The notes: generated from the sequence alone by a model not told the origin. Positions 13,066 to 25,200 are shown, counted from the first letter of the stretch. The stretch: 64,000 nucleotides of DNA from Buxus sempervirens (GCA_947561395.2 OX387185.1:45642602-45706601); one strand, 5' to 3'. A program made the numbers and translations.

Positions 13066-14052
13066 GTTACATCACACCTATTGTCATGCTATACATACGT
13101 ATCGGAATGTTAACTTTTTTGATATATAATTAAATATCCCAATAGCATTATGCTTAATTTATAGTGATTAGGGGATGCATGTGGAATGTTGATATTGGTA
13201 GTTAATGTGGGAATGGGAGTGGGCGGTTTTGATTGGGTTTGAATGTGAAACATCGTGAGGATGTTTATGGATGAATATTGAATACTAATTCATTTCTCGA
13301 TTTGAGGGTAGCATTTCTAGGGAGAAAAAGAGAACCAGAATCTCAAGAATATTTTCCAAATTTGGCTTTACTAATAATATATATGATGATATTAATGATT
13401 TTAATACATCAATTTGGTGATGCAATGACGAGATGATCTCAAACCATCTGTTGAATTGAAGGACTTCATTTTTTATATATGTTTTAATTTTTTGGGTCTT
13501 CATTTGTTAATTTTTGTTAGCTGCTATATCATCTTCAAGGTGGGACCCTTGAAGGAAAGTACCATCCATCTGATTTTCATGGCAAACAAGAACTTCTAGA
13601 ATACTCGATGTCTTGAATCGGGAACGGTGTATACGGGAAGTTTCTTTATTGACCTGGTTTCTTCTCTACCATTTCAGAAGAGAAAAAAATGGCTCTGTTG
13701 TAGGTAAGACTGAGATAAGTGTGAAAGTGTCATTTGCACTCTGTTGGTACTTGGTACTCTCTCGTTGCACGCAAATGAATGACGAGATTTCGTAGCCCAG
13801 GAGGAGTGGCATGGTTGCACGCAAATCTACGATTCATCAGAACGGACTCTAAAGTCCAAACTAACCACCAGCTTTCTCAACCCCAGATCCTTTTTCTAGC
13901 TTAATTAATTTACCCTTGCTTACGTTTCTGGAAAATTTTTGTCCAACACTGAGAAGTGGGAACAGAATGAGAGAGAGAGAGAGAGAGAGGGGAAAAAAAA
14001 AGGAAAAAAATATTAACAACTAGCAGAAGGATGACCGAGTCTTATTCTCCTA
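13066..14052. other. Intergenic, no gene seen
   Basis: This AT-rich DNA downstream of the small HMA gene has a GA microsatellite at about 13972-13989. Nothing coding is convincing. Confidence 0.5.
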
Positions 14053-14439
14053 TCAAGTTGTGAGCAATGGCCTAGCACCAGGATCTTCAGTGTTTCTGCC
14101 GAAATCTTGTATTTCGAGTATCTCGACTCTTCGGTTAGTCTTCTTCCTAATCTTTATTGCCACATCCTGGGGATTAAATTTGCCGCAGACGCTCACCCTG
14201 CACTGTTTCTTCTCTATCAAATGGGTCTCCAGTTCTTCCATCATGAAGAGAGACAGACACAGAGAGAATGAGAGCCTTTAGTATTCTTGCATCGATTATG
14301 TACAGATTGAAAAGTGAAAACGCAATTTAGAGCAATTGATCCTTCCCTCACCTTGAATTTTGAGAACGGCTCTCCTTACTTTCCTATAACAACCATTGCA
14401 ATCGATGTTGATCCTCATTACCATGCAGCACAACTGCAT
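14053..14439 (-). CDS. Small HMA (heavy-metal-associated) domain protein, 89 aa
   Basis: Two exons (14352-14439 and 14053-14234) join in phase 1 across a 117-bp intron, giving 89 residues. The start MQLCCMVMRINIDCNGC at 14439 is preferred over the internal ATG at 14424 because related plant HMA proteins begin this way. The single HMA fold covers about residues 5-72. Its metal-binding site is CNGC (residues 14-17), followed by YRKVRRAVLKIQ, then ETHLIEKKQCRVSVCG and PQDVAIKIRKKTNRRVEILE. Such domains bind copper, zinc or cadmium ions, or act as protein-binding modules. The protein ends GARPLLTT with no CaaX box, so it is not a classic isoprenylated HIPP. A second, unlike HMA gene follows at 15208 on the same strand. 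Confidence 0.88.
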
Positions 14440-14470
14440 TAATTGTAACAGAGAAAATGATAAAACTACA

Positions 14471-14519
14471 AGCAATTTTAAACCTGACTACCAAAAAAAA
14501 AAAAAGCAATTTTAAACCT
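14471..14519 (+). mobile_element. Ultra-short poly(A) insertion with 15-bp target duplication
   Basis: AGCAATTTTAAACCT occurs at 14471-14485 and again at 14505-14519. Between the copies is only GACTACC plus an A run. This is what an extremely 5'-truncated LINE insertion looks like. It lies about 30-80 bp upstream of the HMA start codon. Confidence 0.65.
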
Positions 14520-15207
14520 CAATTCTGTTTAGAAATGAGTGAGATACAATTGGGAATTTACACTTGGCTTCTCTGACATGAAGTTGGGTGCCAGATGATT
14601 TGACGGCCGGAAAGTTGTTCTTCAAAAGTGAGAATGGAATTGTGATTCAAAAAGGATCACGGGCTGGTTTCTGTTTCCCTGCTTGGATTTGCTTTTGTGG
14701 GACTCACAAGTCACAACATATTAAGAAGGAGAAGAATCTTTTGCTTGATCCTTCAGGTCTGCTGGCTTTAACGCAAGGAATCTCCCCTTGTTTCTACATG
14801 CCAAGTTATCTCTCTCTCACATATAGAAGTATAGAATACGTAGATGCCATCATTACACCAAACCCAAACCACGAACAAAACAAAGAAACAGACAAATATT
14901 GTTGCTGGTGGGATCAGGGCATTGCACTATCCGAAGCCAACATATCTTTTTGGAGGAGTCATGAGGCCAACATGCCATTTGATTCTTTAAAATATATGAA
15001 AATTACATCTGGGGTTGGTTCTCTTGGTGGCTATATAGACTACTGTTAAAGAAGAAATGAAGAACTCCCGAGTGAAAGTACGCATGAAAATAAAATTTCT
15101 CAAGAAACAGAGCACATCTTCTATTTATTTATGTAAAAATGGCACTGTGGTATAAAGTCATGTCCATGGCTTTACAGGCTCATAACTGCCTTACAGATAA
15201 ACTTTGG
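14520..15207. other. Spacer between the two HMA genes
   Basis: An open frame on the plus strand (14588-15049) begins with GTG and reads 153 codons. Its product resembles nothing I know and has no splice or promoter support. I treat the stretch as the promoter side of the 89-aa HMA gene and the 3' flank of the next gene. Confidence 0.4.
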
Positions 15208-16032
15208 TCATGGGGTCTTCGTCCCAACTTGTAATAAGCTGCAGGAAGAAAGAAGTTTCTGCAAGACGAACGCAATTTTGCAAGGTGAATCCCTGTAAAT
15301 GGTAGCAACTTGTCCTGTAGGTTGTTCTTTAACAATGTTGGAATATCTACAAGTTAACGTCACCTTCTTCTCTAATACATTCACCTCTATGGACTCTGTC
15401 ACTGCTAATAAACGACATGAAAGAGAAACCGTTAGTAATACCCCTGATTTCAGAAATGATAATTCCAACCTTTTTCATAAATTACAGCATATTACATTTG
15501 CATCCAAAAAAGGGAAAAAAATAAAATAAATTTGCATCATTACCAATTTATCAAACAGAAAAATCAAGAAATATCGACTATTTGCGAAATTGAAAACAGG
15601 TGTTTCAGAACCAAATCTTTTGATTAAGATAAAAATAAAATGGCTAAGTTCAGTATAATATTATGGACAGATTAAGTGAAAAAAAAAATAGTATTGGACT
15701 ATTCTCATCTTTTAAGCAATAACGGATTGTGGGAATTTACCATCCATTCTTGAAATAATATCAGCTACCCTCTTTTGGCACTGTAAGCATCTTACATCTG
15801 CTGAGATTACAAGCTCCTGGACCTGTTTTCAACACAATCACCCAGAGATTTAAGTTACATACAACAGATTAATTGGGCGTTGAAGCTCAAAAATCAGAGA
15901 TTAAAGGATACTGACAAGAGGGATTGTCAAGGATTCAACAGATGCTAGGCTTGTTCGATGAAGGGGTAACCTCTTCGACTGGTTGATTGCAAGCGGATTG
16001 AGCCCCTTCTTGGTCGAAGAATCAAGAGTCAT
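15208..16032 (-). CDS. HMA-like domain protein, 130 aa
   Basis: Three exons (15916-16032, 15741-15822, 15208-15401) give 130 residues with consistent phases (0 then 1). The N-terminus (MTLDSSTKKGLNPL, then basic and serine-rich) precedes an HMA-like fold: strand VQELVISADVRC, metal motif CLQC (about residues 52-55), helix QKRVADIISRM, strands ESIEVNVLEKKVTLTC, then a second helix near CKIAFVLQKLLSS. The order of strands and helices and the CxxC place it in the HMA superfamily. It lacks a C-terminal CaaX. Function is not known; metal binding is inferred. The N-terminal 40 residues could be a targeting or disordered segment. It sits in tandem with the 89-aa HMA gene, but the two are too different to be a recent duplication. 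Confidence 0.72.
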
Positions 16033-16574
16033 GGCTTCTCTTTTTTCTTTTAAACATGATAACTATACTGGGGAAAGCCTACATATCAGAGTCCTGGGGT
16101 TGAACGTTGGAGCTGAGGGTACCTACCTTTAGAGAGAGGATGTAGAATACGATCTCTGAACAAAGCCAGCCTGTGTTGATTGAACATTCTCATCCTTTTT
16201 GGAGATGGAAAATGAAATCACATATTGAAGCAAGAAAGTCTGGACAGTGGAGCTGACAAAGATGCTTTATATATTTTTTTGATATAAGACAAAGATGCTT
16301 TATAGATCAATCAACAGAAAGGTCCAAAATTCAACACTTTCTGCTATTTTTCTTCCCTTCATAATTACGGGAGCGGGTTTTCTTAGAAGACCAAAAGCCA
16401 TCTTTACGTGAAAACCACGGTAAAAAATGCAGTCTTTTCACTCTAATGGGTGCATGAGTGCATCCCATGTTAGATGCAAACTGCTTGTGCACTGTTCATT
16501 TGTACTTTTTAACATTGTTAAGGATTAAGATGATGTCACAGCAGTTATGCCATTAGTCTTTTTGGGTTGTACCC

Positions 16575-16634
16575 AAAATTTTTATTCGCGGTTTCCAACC
16601 AAAAAAAAAAAAAAAAAAAATTTTTATTCGCGGT
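16575..16634 (+). mobile_element. Ultra-short poly(A) insertion with target duplication
   Basis: TTTTTATTCGCGGT occurs at about 16579-16592 and again at 16621-16634. They are separated only by TTCCAACC and about 20 A. The match may be extended by the neighbouring A residues. It is consistent with a 5'-truncated LINE insertion that kept almost nothing but its tail. Confidence 0.7.
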
Positions 16635-16917
16635 GCTGTAGTAAAACCATAAAATGAATCGATCTTATAAAGAAAGTAAAGGGGATCTCAGTAGCTTCTG
16701 CCACAAAACACATGGCTAATAGGACATATTGGGCCTAGGTTTGTAAGAAATTGAGATCACAACCCATCAACTCATTGCAGGATTCAAGACCTACATATCA
16801 GAAATGCCATTTAGTGTTGGATCCTTTACCTAGACTAGTGGATGCACGTGCCCTAGTCTAGGTAATGTCTAAAAGATGCTGTCTTAACTCTTAACTAACA
16901 AGTATCTGAATAATAGA

Positions 16918-17810
16918 ATGGGAGGGTTTAATGATAAATGTTTATTGTGTAATGTGCAGGATAAACTATTAAACATTTACTACTGGAGTGTCTGTTTTCA
17001 AGAGCCATATGGCTGGCTTCCATGGGAGGAACAACACAGCAAGCAGGACCCACTGACAAATATTACAATTGGTTCAAAACTCTTTTATCTTTGGGTTATG
17101 ATGCATTGGATTTAGACTTTCTTGATGTGATGATAGGATGTGCTAATGTGGCATGGGCAATCTGGACTACTTGAAACAAAGCAGTATTTGAAGGAGATAA
17201 TCCAACGATGGAAAGAACATGTGCTCTGGTTCAACAATTTCAACAAGATTCAAGGAAAATTAAGGAGATGAAAAGTATCAAAAAGAAGATAAAGACCCAA
17301 ATCATGGTGGGATGGCAGACACCAAATCACTCTTACAGTACAGCCAATTTCGATGGAGCTTGTCAAGGAGCAGTTGGAGAAGCATCAGTAGGGGGACTGT
17401 GTAGAGATGACACTGGAAAATTTATTTGTGGTTTCGCTTTAGAACTCGGAATTATGTCAGCACTTGAAGCAGAGGCAAATGCCGCACTAGAAGTTCTGAG
17501 AATGGCAAAAAGTCTCCAAATCCAAAACATTCACCTTGAAGGAGATTCATTGGTCTTGATTAATCTCTTAACTTCACAAACTAAGAATACTCCATGGCGG
17601 ATCAGCGCAATGATAGAACAAATTCAGGAGATCCTAAAAGACTTTCAAAATGTTAAACTCTCTCATGTTTTTAGAGAGGCTAAGCAGGCTGCTGACACAC
17701 TTGCTAACTTTGGTCTTTATTTCTTCTCATGTACTTGGCTATACAAGTCACCTCCATTTCGGGTTTACTGGCAGATGTACCCCTCGTTTCGTAAATAAAT
17801 AAAAGTAAAA
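16918..17810 (+). mobile_element. LINE ORF2 C-terminal remnant with RNase H domain
   Basis: The 17208-17798 frame encodes an RNase H-like (RVT_3 type) domain common at the end of plant LINE ORF2. All four acidic positions are visible: D in NFDGA, E in EAEANAALE, D in LEGDSLVL and D in AADTLANF. Upstream (16960-17200) the frame, with a shift and one stop, reads HLLLECLFSRAIWLAS and VAWAIWTT, which is the zinc-finger/linker region preceding RNase H. The element is 5'-truncated and no longer intact. The 3' end is AT-rich near 17798-17815. Confidence 0.85.
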
Positions 17811-18746
17811 TCTTGTGCCAAATCTACACCCAAACAAAAATCTGTACTGTTATTGAGGTTGGTCGGGCAGAATTTGGGCAGACCAGGCAATACTTACGGC
17901 TATAATTCAATCTGACGTTGTTTATGTAAAGAATCAGCTCTTGAAATTTTATAAATTTTCGATTCCAGCAAGACAAAGGATGTTGGACACCTCTCTATCA
18001 AGGTGTGCAAAGCAAAATTTTTGGGATGATATCCTTTTTGGGCATGGTCCACGTAAAAGTACACTTTAGACGGTTCGTGGTCCAGCAATATTGAAGAAGA
18101 TATGCTTGGATCCAGATCACTTTAGCGGCTGTAGCTTTCAGGTAGGCGCAAGTGCAACCAGCACAGCCAATGCGTGCCAGCCATTGTCCTGAAGCAGATT
18201 TTTGTTGACCACAGCAGCGATTCCACTCTCATTGAAACGACTAGTCAAAAATTGTGGGTACTCCTCAAGCATTGAATTACCAATCGTAAGCCACACGTAA
18301 CCTACAAGTCCAATGCTTAACGCATGCATCTCTTATCTCTTGAGAGAACCATAAAACAGGAAACAATTCAACAATACACAGGAGTAGGAACAGAAATTAA
18401 CTCTAATGTTAAAAATATTCAAAATTTTCTAGTCATGAATTGATTCCCATGACACGTACGACGTCTGTCATTGATACAACAAAGATATATGACACAACAA
18501 ACCCATCAACCAAGACAAGGCTAACGACATAAGGGGGCGATCCACTTGAATGAAATCACCTCTCAGCTATATTTTGGAGCATTTTCTCATTTTACTACAG
18601 TCACCTAACCATTACAGCTAAAAAGGAACAAAAGGCATATAACTGAAGCTTAGCTTTTTACAGAACCTAACCTAAGGTCATCGCAAGAATGAACCAGACT
18701 CCTACAAAACTCTATGGCTATTAGAAGAATGGAGTGAAGATTTAAG
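17811..18746. other. Intergenic; possible Copia RNase H scrap
   Basis: On the minus strand at about 18010-18140 the frame reads KATAAKVIWIQAYL, like the start of the RNase H region of Copia polyproteins. It is quickly lost. A 63-codon open frame at 18138-18329 (MHALSIGLVGYVWLTIG...) begins with ATG, but I do not recognise it. The remainder is the 3' side of the BAH-Agenet gene. Confidence 0.35.
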
Positions 18747-21700
18747 TCACCTAGACAAAACCATGCTTGCAACAGGTATGGAGGAACTAAGAAGAGAATC
18801 CCCTCTGTACTTGCAGTTCTCATGATCAACCATTAAGGCCTTGGGAACTACAAAACTTCCAAAACCCAAAGAACCAACATCCTCTGGGGTGCAGTTACTA
18901 CTGTCACCATTACAATACTGCTTAGAACCCATGGATTTTCTCCTCCACATGCTATCTCTACTATGCTTTCTCTTCTTTGATGCCTTCCACTTCAACTGAG
19001 TAAGAAAATCATCTTTAGATAGGTCGGCTACAGACCCCACTCCCTTGCCCCCATCATCTTGAGATGATAAACATGTACTACTCTTTTTACATCCATTCTG
19101 GTCAGGGATGTTATCTACATGACCATTGTTTGCAAGTTCTCCGTTACTACAAATCACCATCTGGTCCGGATGATTGCAGCCATCACTGACTTTGCATTGA
19201 TCCTCTCTGTTTCCTGAGCAAGATGAAATTGACGTCGCCAGATCTGATCTTTCCTTTATTCTTTTCCACCTATTGTGCACCCACTCTTGAGAACGTCTCA
19301 AGCCAGCGTAACCGAAGATCGAAGTCCGCCGTTCTCCTGTATGATTATTACAAAATCTTATTCAGAATCAACAAGTATTGGTTCATAGAAAATTATAATA
19401 AAAAATTTTAACTGCACATAACGTATCACTGCAGTAACAGCAGATGAATAGTTGAGGTGACAGAATTTTATTAATGCAGTTACAAGGAGCTTTAAGTAAG
19501 AAAAATCTTTTCATACCTGGAAAATAGACATGAATTCTATTTTCCGACTCTTTGCAGAGCACAATCCCTTCCCACCACCCATCATGCCACCACGCATCCA
19601 CTGCAGTCCCAACCTTGCAGACCCATGAGACTTTGCCTTGGTTAGGTGACGGGCATGGCCTTACAGTTGTCCTCCCACTAATGCGGAATCCCAACTCATC
19701 ATGCACTGCAACCCTGGACCCTGGAACCCATTCCTGAAAATCGGAACATACAACAATTATAATCACATACAGGAAATGAGCGAGCATAAATATAACTAAA
19801 ACATAAGCAACAGGAGAAGCATACCTCTAATTTTTTGGACTCATCTGCTGCATCTTGAATATCTTGATATTGTAACTTGACCTTGTCCTTATGCCTCTTG
19901 AGGATAATGGCTCTGAACCAACACCCTCTAATGCCACTATCCTGAGAAAGCACTTCAACATGACAACCCACAGCAAAATGCTGATCAGGTCTTTGATTAG
20001 TAGGATCTTTTCCAGATAAAGAAGCATTTGAGCCACTATTTTTTGGGCCACAATTTACAGTTTTACTGCTGTGAACAGACAACCAAGCACTGAACTCCTG
20101 TAAATCCACACCAGCTACATCCCTCACTTTTTTGCCATCATCCCGCTGGTTCAATTTCCCGCGGTGCCTCTTCCTGGGTCTGGTCCTGATGGAATCATCA
20201 TCTTCATCACCTTCTACTTTTACACCATCAGCATCAGGTTTAACTTGAGGCTTCATAGGAGACATGGTATACATATATCTAAGTATTTCTTGTTTCCAAT
20301 AACCTTGTACTTGAGTAATGTCAAAAGGTTTGACATCATCGTTGTCGACCTGCCTGTGGCACAGAAATGGCTCCAGCAGGGTGTGTGTCGCTTCATTCCG
20401 GAACTTCTCAAAATGTTGGGGACTGAGGACAGTTGCCAATCCATCTATGCATTCAATACTGAGATTTTGAAGACAAAGAGAAAAAAAAATCTCTCTGTCA
20501 TTAATATTGTGAGGCATAATAACACCAACCTCGTCAATTTTGTGAAACCACCGCACCACGACCATCTTGTTGCCCCTGGAATCCTCATAGAGATCCTCCA
20601 AATATGCAACAAGTCTCTTATTCTCTTCAGCCAAAACGTAAACAAAATCATGGACCTGGAAAAAATGGTGAGGAAAATGGTCATATAAGTTGGACCAGGG
20701 TAAGAGCATAAAAACTCAAATCCTCACAAAAACATACACACAAGCTTCTCAAACTTATTGAGAAAACATAAAAGGGAATTCCTTTCGTGGGTATTTTCTT
20801 TTGAGTGCTCATGTTTGTTTGTGTGTGTGTGTGTGTGCATGTTTTTCTTTCTTCTTCCTGCATGCGCATGCAAGAGAGGGTGTGGTTGGGGTGTTGTGGA
20901 GGAGAAAGGCGCTCCAATAGATCATCAAAATTGCACTCACAGAAATTTTAATTCCATTGCGTGAAAAAGACTGATAATGCTTCCGGCGTTTCCTGCAAGT
21001 CCATGGTGAACCAAACCATGAAAATTCTTTTGAGGGGTGGTCCATCTGCTTTATATGAAAATCCTGAGAACAAACCAGGAAAAGGAAAAAAAAACAAGAA
21101 AATGTACAATCATTGCCTGCTATAATTAAAAGCATGGCGGCCAAAAAGCCTGTAAATTATGAATGTAGACAGCTTAAAAAATGGCAACCAAAAATAATAT
21201 ACCAATACCTTATGCATTCCACGCTTGGTGTCACAATCACCTTTATTTGCTAACAATCCATCAACCATCGCGGATGACTCATTAGATTGGAAATCTAAGA
21301 CATTCAAAGAGATATACATGCATGTTATAAAAAGCTGTTGAGAAGCAACTTCAGATACACAAAATGAGAAAAAAAAAACATCTGCATGCCGAATAATTAA
21401 AAGCAAGAGATAGAACATGCTCATCTTTGACCAAAGAAAACGCATAAGAGAATGCAAACACATACACTTGCAATTATTTAAATTTAAAAGTAATAACAAG
21501 GTATCAGGTCAACAACATGAATCAGATAATGGTAGGAAAAGTACAACTAATTAAATAATAACAGTCATAAAATTATGTTAATGAAGGAAGCAAAATATGC
21601 ATGAATTGTAGAACATATGGATCTTGACCTAGGATTTAAGAAGGCAAAGAATTCCGACGCTCTCAACCGGTTGTTACCAAGTGATCTATTTTTCCTGCAT

Positions 21701-22951
21701 TCCAGCACATAGTTAGTTCCCTATAGCATGGGACTAAAAATGCAATGTGGAATATGGTAGGAATTTCCAAGGATATTCAACCATCCTTTTCATTAGAGGG
21801 GGGAGATTATATACGTATGTATGCAATTGCACGAAGACAAGAAAAATAAATATATAAATAAATTGATAAAAAAGGGGAAACAAAAACGAAGGAAGAAGAA
21901 GAGGGAAATACATTCTTTCTACCAAGAAAAGAAAGAAATCATCTTGACAAAGCCCACAAAAAAAACCGGGGGGACCTTCATGTGGAAAAACAGGTTAGAT
22001 TTTTGTGAGAGACAAAGAAAATATAAAAACACATGACAGAGAATTTCACTCTGTTTTTGACTGAAGATGCTAGATCTCCTATATTGCCAATCGCGGGAGA
22101 ATTAAACTCGAAAATTATAGCAATTTGTGGCTCCAATCCCATACTCCGATTAATCCCTCTGTAGACCTGTGTCCCCGAAAACTAAAAGACGCGCAACGCA
22201 GAGGTGCTAGAGAGACCAAAGCGCTAAGAATATCGAAAAAGCTAAAAAATTCAAAACAAAAAAACAAAAAAAAATCATATTTAAGAAACAAATGGGTGAA
22301 CGGGAATACAGCGACACCAAATTTTGTAATCAGGGCGATATTTAAACCCCAAATTGTTCCTCCATTTACCTAGGAAATATCGGATGAAATTGGCATCTGA
22401 AAGATTCGATGAAAATGAATAGGAAAAGGCTTTTCACTACCAAAAGGCCCTAATTGCGAAAAGTCTGCACCACAAAAACAAATCTGGATATCTAAGAGTC
22501 ACCAGATTATGTGTTCAAAAAAAATCCGGAAACCAAATCTCGTCTTGTGAATAAAGGAGAGCAATGAAGAGAAATCAACGTTTTTTATTTATTTATTTTA
22601 ACTAAAATCCATTCAGAATAAGAAAAAATTGAAGAAGAGAAGATATGTACCAGGAACAACTGAGGATAACCAATCAAGGACCTCTCTTCGAGACCTCAAC
22701 TTGTGAAGAGAAGAAGAGGGAGCCAGAGATAGAAGAAGCGACCGATTACGAAGGGCATAATAGTAAGACATGCGGCTTGAACTCCTCTCCTTCCCAACCA
22801 CAGCCAGATCTAAGTTCCCATCCCTTCTCTTGAGATAATAACGAACCTCTTTCTTTCCTTTTTCATTCAACAAGAACACCTCTTCCCACTGCACAAACAA
22901 AGATGCCGGTGCCATCGACGACGGTGAAGATGCTGCTAATGTTCTTTCCAT
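18747..22951 (-). CDS. BAH and Agenet domain chromatin protein
   Basis: Six exons (22651-22951, 21209-21294, 20941-21063, 19825-20655, 19517-19733, 18747-19336) join in phase to 715 residues. Domains: an N-terminal module (residues 1-100) with [20 protein letters not shown] and [11 protein letters not shown]; a linker with [16 protein letters not shown]; a BAH domain (about 171-300; [27 protein letters not shown]); a basic segment RPRKRHRGK, a likely nuclear signal; and an Agenet pair (about 390-522; [54 protein letters not shown]). BAH and Agenet modules read histone tails, so a nuclear chromatin-reader role is inferred. The layout matches Arabidopsis proteins annotated as Agenet/BAH domain-containing (At1g68580 type). 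The C-terminal 190 residues are charged and low-complexity. The partner complex is unknown. Confidence 0.88.
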
Positions 22952-23376
22952 CTTGGATGCTTGGCCTCGATTGAAGCAGGATTGAGAAAACAAAATAACA
23001 AAAGGAGATTTGAGAAGAACAGAAACCCTAATTCGAAACCGAAACCAGCCTCTCTCTCTCTCCCTCTCTCCGTTACCACCTCTCTCAAAAAGGAAGACAA
23101 AGAAGAAGAAGAAGACGACGGGGCGAAGGAAAGAACGTTCGAATGGCTTTTGAAACGCTCAATTATCCCTATTTAGGATGAGAGAGGAAACCATAGGTAG
23201 GGTTTCAAGATTGGACAGAGATCAACGGTGCCGATTCCGCCCACGAAGGTGCTTCGAACGTGTCGGAAAATTCTTTGAGAATAATTTTATTAAATCCCCT
23301 ATATTTTATGATATTTGTCTAGACCCCTCTATTCTCTACTTTTATTTCTACGGATTAGATATGTTCCAACTCCTAA
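22952..23376. promoter_or_regulatory. Putative leader and promoter of the BAH-Agenet gene
   Basis: A pyrimidine/purine-skewed stretch with a CT run near 23050-23070 precedes the ATG at 22951, as is usual for plant 5' leaders. No clear TATA box was assigned. Confidence 0.4.
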
Positions 23377-23966
23377 GGTTGTGTTTGGAATTCTGGATTT
23401 GGAAAAAAAAAAAAAAGAAAATGCTAAAATTTTCTTTTCTATTGTTTGGTTTAAATGAAAGAAAATGAGATTTTCTTTTCAAATTTTTTCTCCAATGTAA
23501 AAAATTCTCTCTCAAAAGAGGTAGGAATTTTGAAAGAAAATAAAATTCACTATCACTTATTACTATTTACATTACCCACCCACCCCCACTAGCACCATTC
23601 ACCACCACCCACAATCACCCGCTACCACCACCCATCACCACCACCACCTACCAATGCCAACCACTACCACCATTAACCGCCGCTACCACCCGGCACCACC
23701 ACCGCCACTAATTGTCGCCACCATCGCCTGCCAACACCACCACCCACTGCCGCCCGTCATCACCAACCGCCACCACAACCCACCGCCACCCGGCACCATC
23801 GCCCATTACCCTAACCCATCATCTTACTAAAATATATTTTTCTTTTCTTCTCATTTCTTATCTCATCCAAACATCATAAAAGAAAAAGAAAATTAGTATT
23901 TTTCTTTTCTTTTCCTTTTTAACTTTCTTTTCTTTTCTCCTCAAATCCAAGGCTCCAAACACAGCC
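23377..23966. mobile_element. PIF/Harbinger-type MITE with (ACC)-rich core
   Basis: The ends are GGTTGTGTTTGGAATTCTGG and its near inverse CCAAGGCTCCAAACACAGCC. They are flanked by TAA at 23374-23376 and 23967-23969. TIRs of the form GGnnnTGTTTGG with a 3-bp TAA/TTA duplication are typical of Tourist-like Harbinger elements. The core (about 23570-23815) is a degenerate run of ACC/CACC units with no open frame of note. Confidence 0.75.
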
Positions 23967-23983
23967 TAAGAGTCCATGACTTA

Positions 23984-24250
23984 GAGAATGAAATCGTCTC
24001 TCAACTTTGCCTATAACGCCCCTTGCTTCAGTTGTGAGATGATCCATGTGGTAGCATCTCATAGCCGAAGCAAGGGACTTTGTAGGCAAAGGCCATAGTG
24101 TCTCACAGGCACTATTTTTTTTTTATTGTTGTAAATGTTTGAAGTGGGGCTCACATGAAAGAATAATGGCCATAAGATGCTCTACGCGACATCATCTCAC
24201 AACCGAAGCAAGCAATATTGTAGGCAAAGGCGACAGACGATTTCATTCAC
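23984..24250. mobile_element. Long-TIR MITE
   Basis: The left arm GAATGAAATCGTCTCTCAAC and right arm (inverse of GACAGACGATTTCATTC) pair over about 85 bp, including GTTGTGAGATGAT-type words. Flanks TGACTTA and TGACTGA could be a diverged target duplication of about 9 bp, which would suggest a Mutator-like origin. A related copy lies at about 27354-27571. Confidence 0.6.
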
Positions 24251-25200
24251 CGTGACTGAGACTAAGATTTTGTAAACGTATGTTTGGTTGCAATTTGGGA
24301 AGTAGTTTTCTCCAAATGAATTTTTTAAAAAAAAATTTTAAAAAGAAATTACTTTTGGATTTTGAAAACTCATCTTAGAAAAGTACAATATTAAACTTGT
24401 AATATTTAAAAAACATGAAGATAGTAATCACCCATAAAGCCGCTTTTGAATTTTGAAAAAGGATGCACTTGAACCTTGTTGTATAAATTTCTTTACATGA
24501 CAAAGATAATCTGGTCATTTTAAAAAAAAAATTCTTTTAAGTTAGGTACTCAGGACAATGCCAAACTCATAATATTTATAAAGCTCTACAAGAATGAAAA
24601 AGGGGCTATCAGATGATCAAAGCTAGCTTCTCTCAAATCATGCAAACCAATTTGATTCTCTAAAATGAGAATGAATGCCAAATGAGGCCTAGTTTAACAA
24701 CTACTTGGAATCCTCTACCAAGTTTTGATTCTGCCACCATGGTTTGTCTTAATTGGCCTTTGCAATAGAGCCTATCAAAGTATGTCACATGCAATGTTTT
24801 GATTGATAACGGACCAACTGATAGATAGAGGAAAAAAGATAGATGGATTTGCAATATTTTGCAGTTAGAAGCTAGTGTAAACCAAAAAAGGCAAAAAAAA
24901 AAACCCATAGGAGACAAGCTAAACCTAAAAAAGTGTATTAATTTAGCACAAAACTGTTTGTCTATTGCAATTTGATTTGCCTCCCAAAAGGTCCATTAGA
25001 GCCTTTATATTATAAGTGGAAAGTGATTATTTTCATGGCTCTCACTAGACTCAATACTATAATAGCGTCAACCAGGTTGTTTTGTCCAAGGAAAAGAACT
25101 TGTAGCTTTGTTACAGCACAAACACTTTATTATTGGACCCCATAAAAATTAAATAAAAATCCATATACAATTAATTGAAATTTTTTATGGGCCAATCATC
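24251..25200. other. Intergenic, nothing recognised
   Basis: AT-rich sequence with no convincing open frame or repeat boundary. Confidence 0.4.

Noticed and set aside
14588-15049. 153-codon plus-strand open frame between the HMA genes
   Set aside because: It begins with GTG rather than ATG, has no recognisable domain and sits where the HMA promoter is expected. Treated as chance.
18138-18329. 63-codon minus-strand frame MHALSIGLVGYVWLTIG...
   Set aside because: It has a true ATG and hydrophobic look, but no family was recognised, it has no splice partners, and a Copia-like scrap follows. Mentioned only in the intergenic note.
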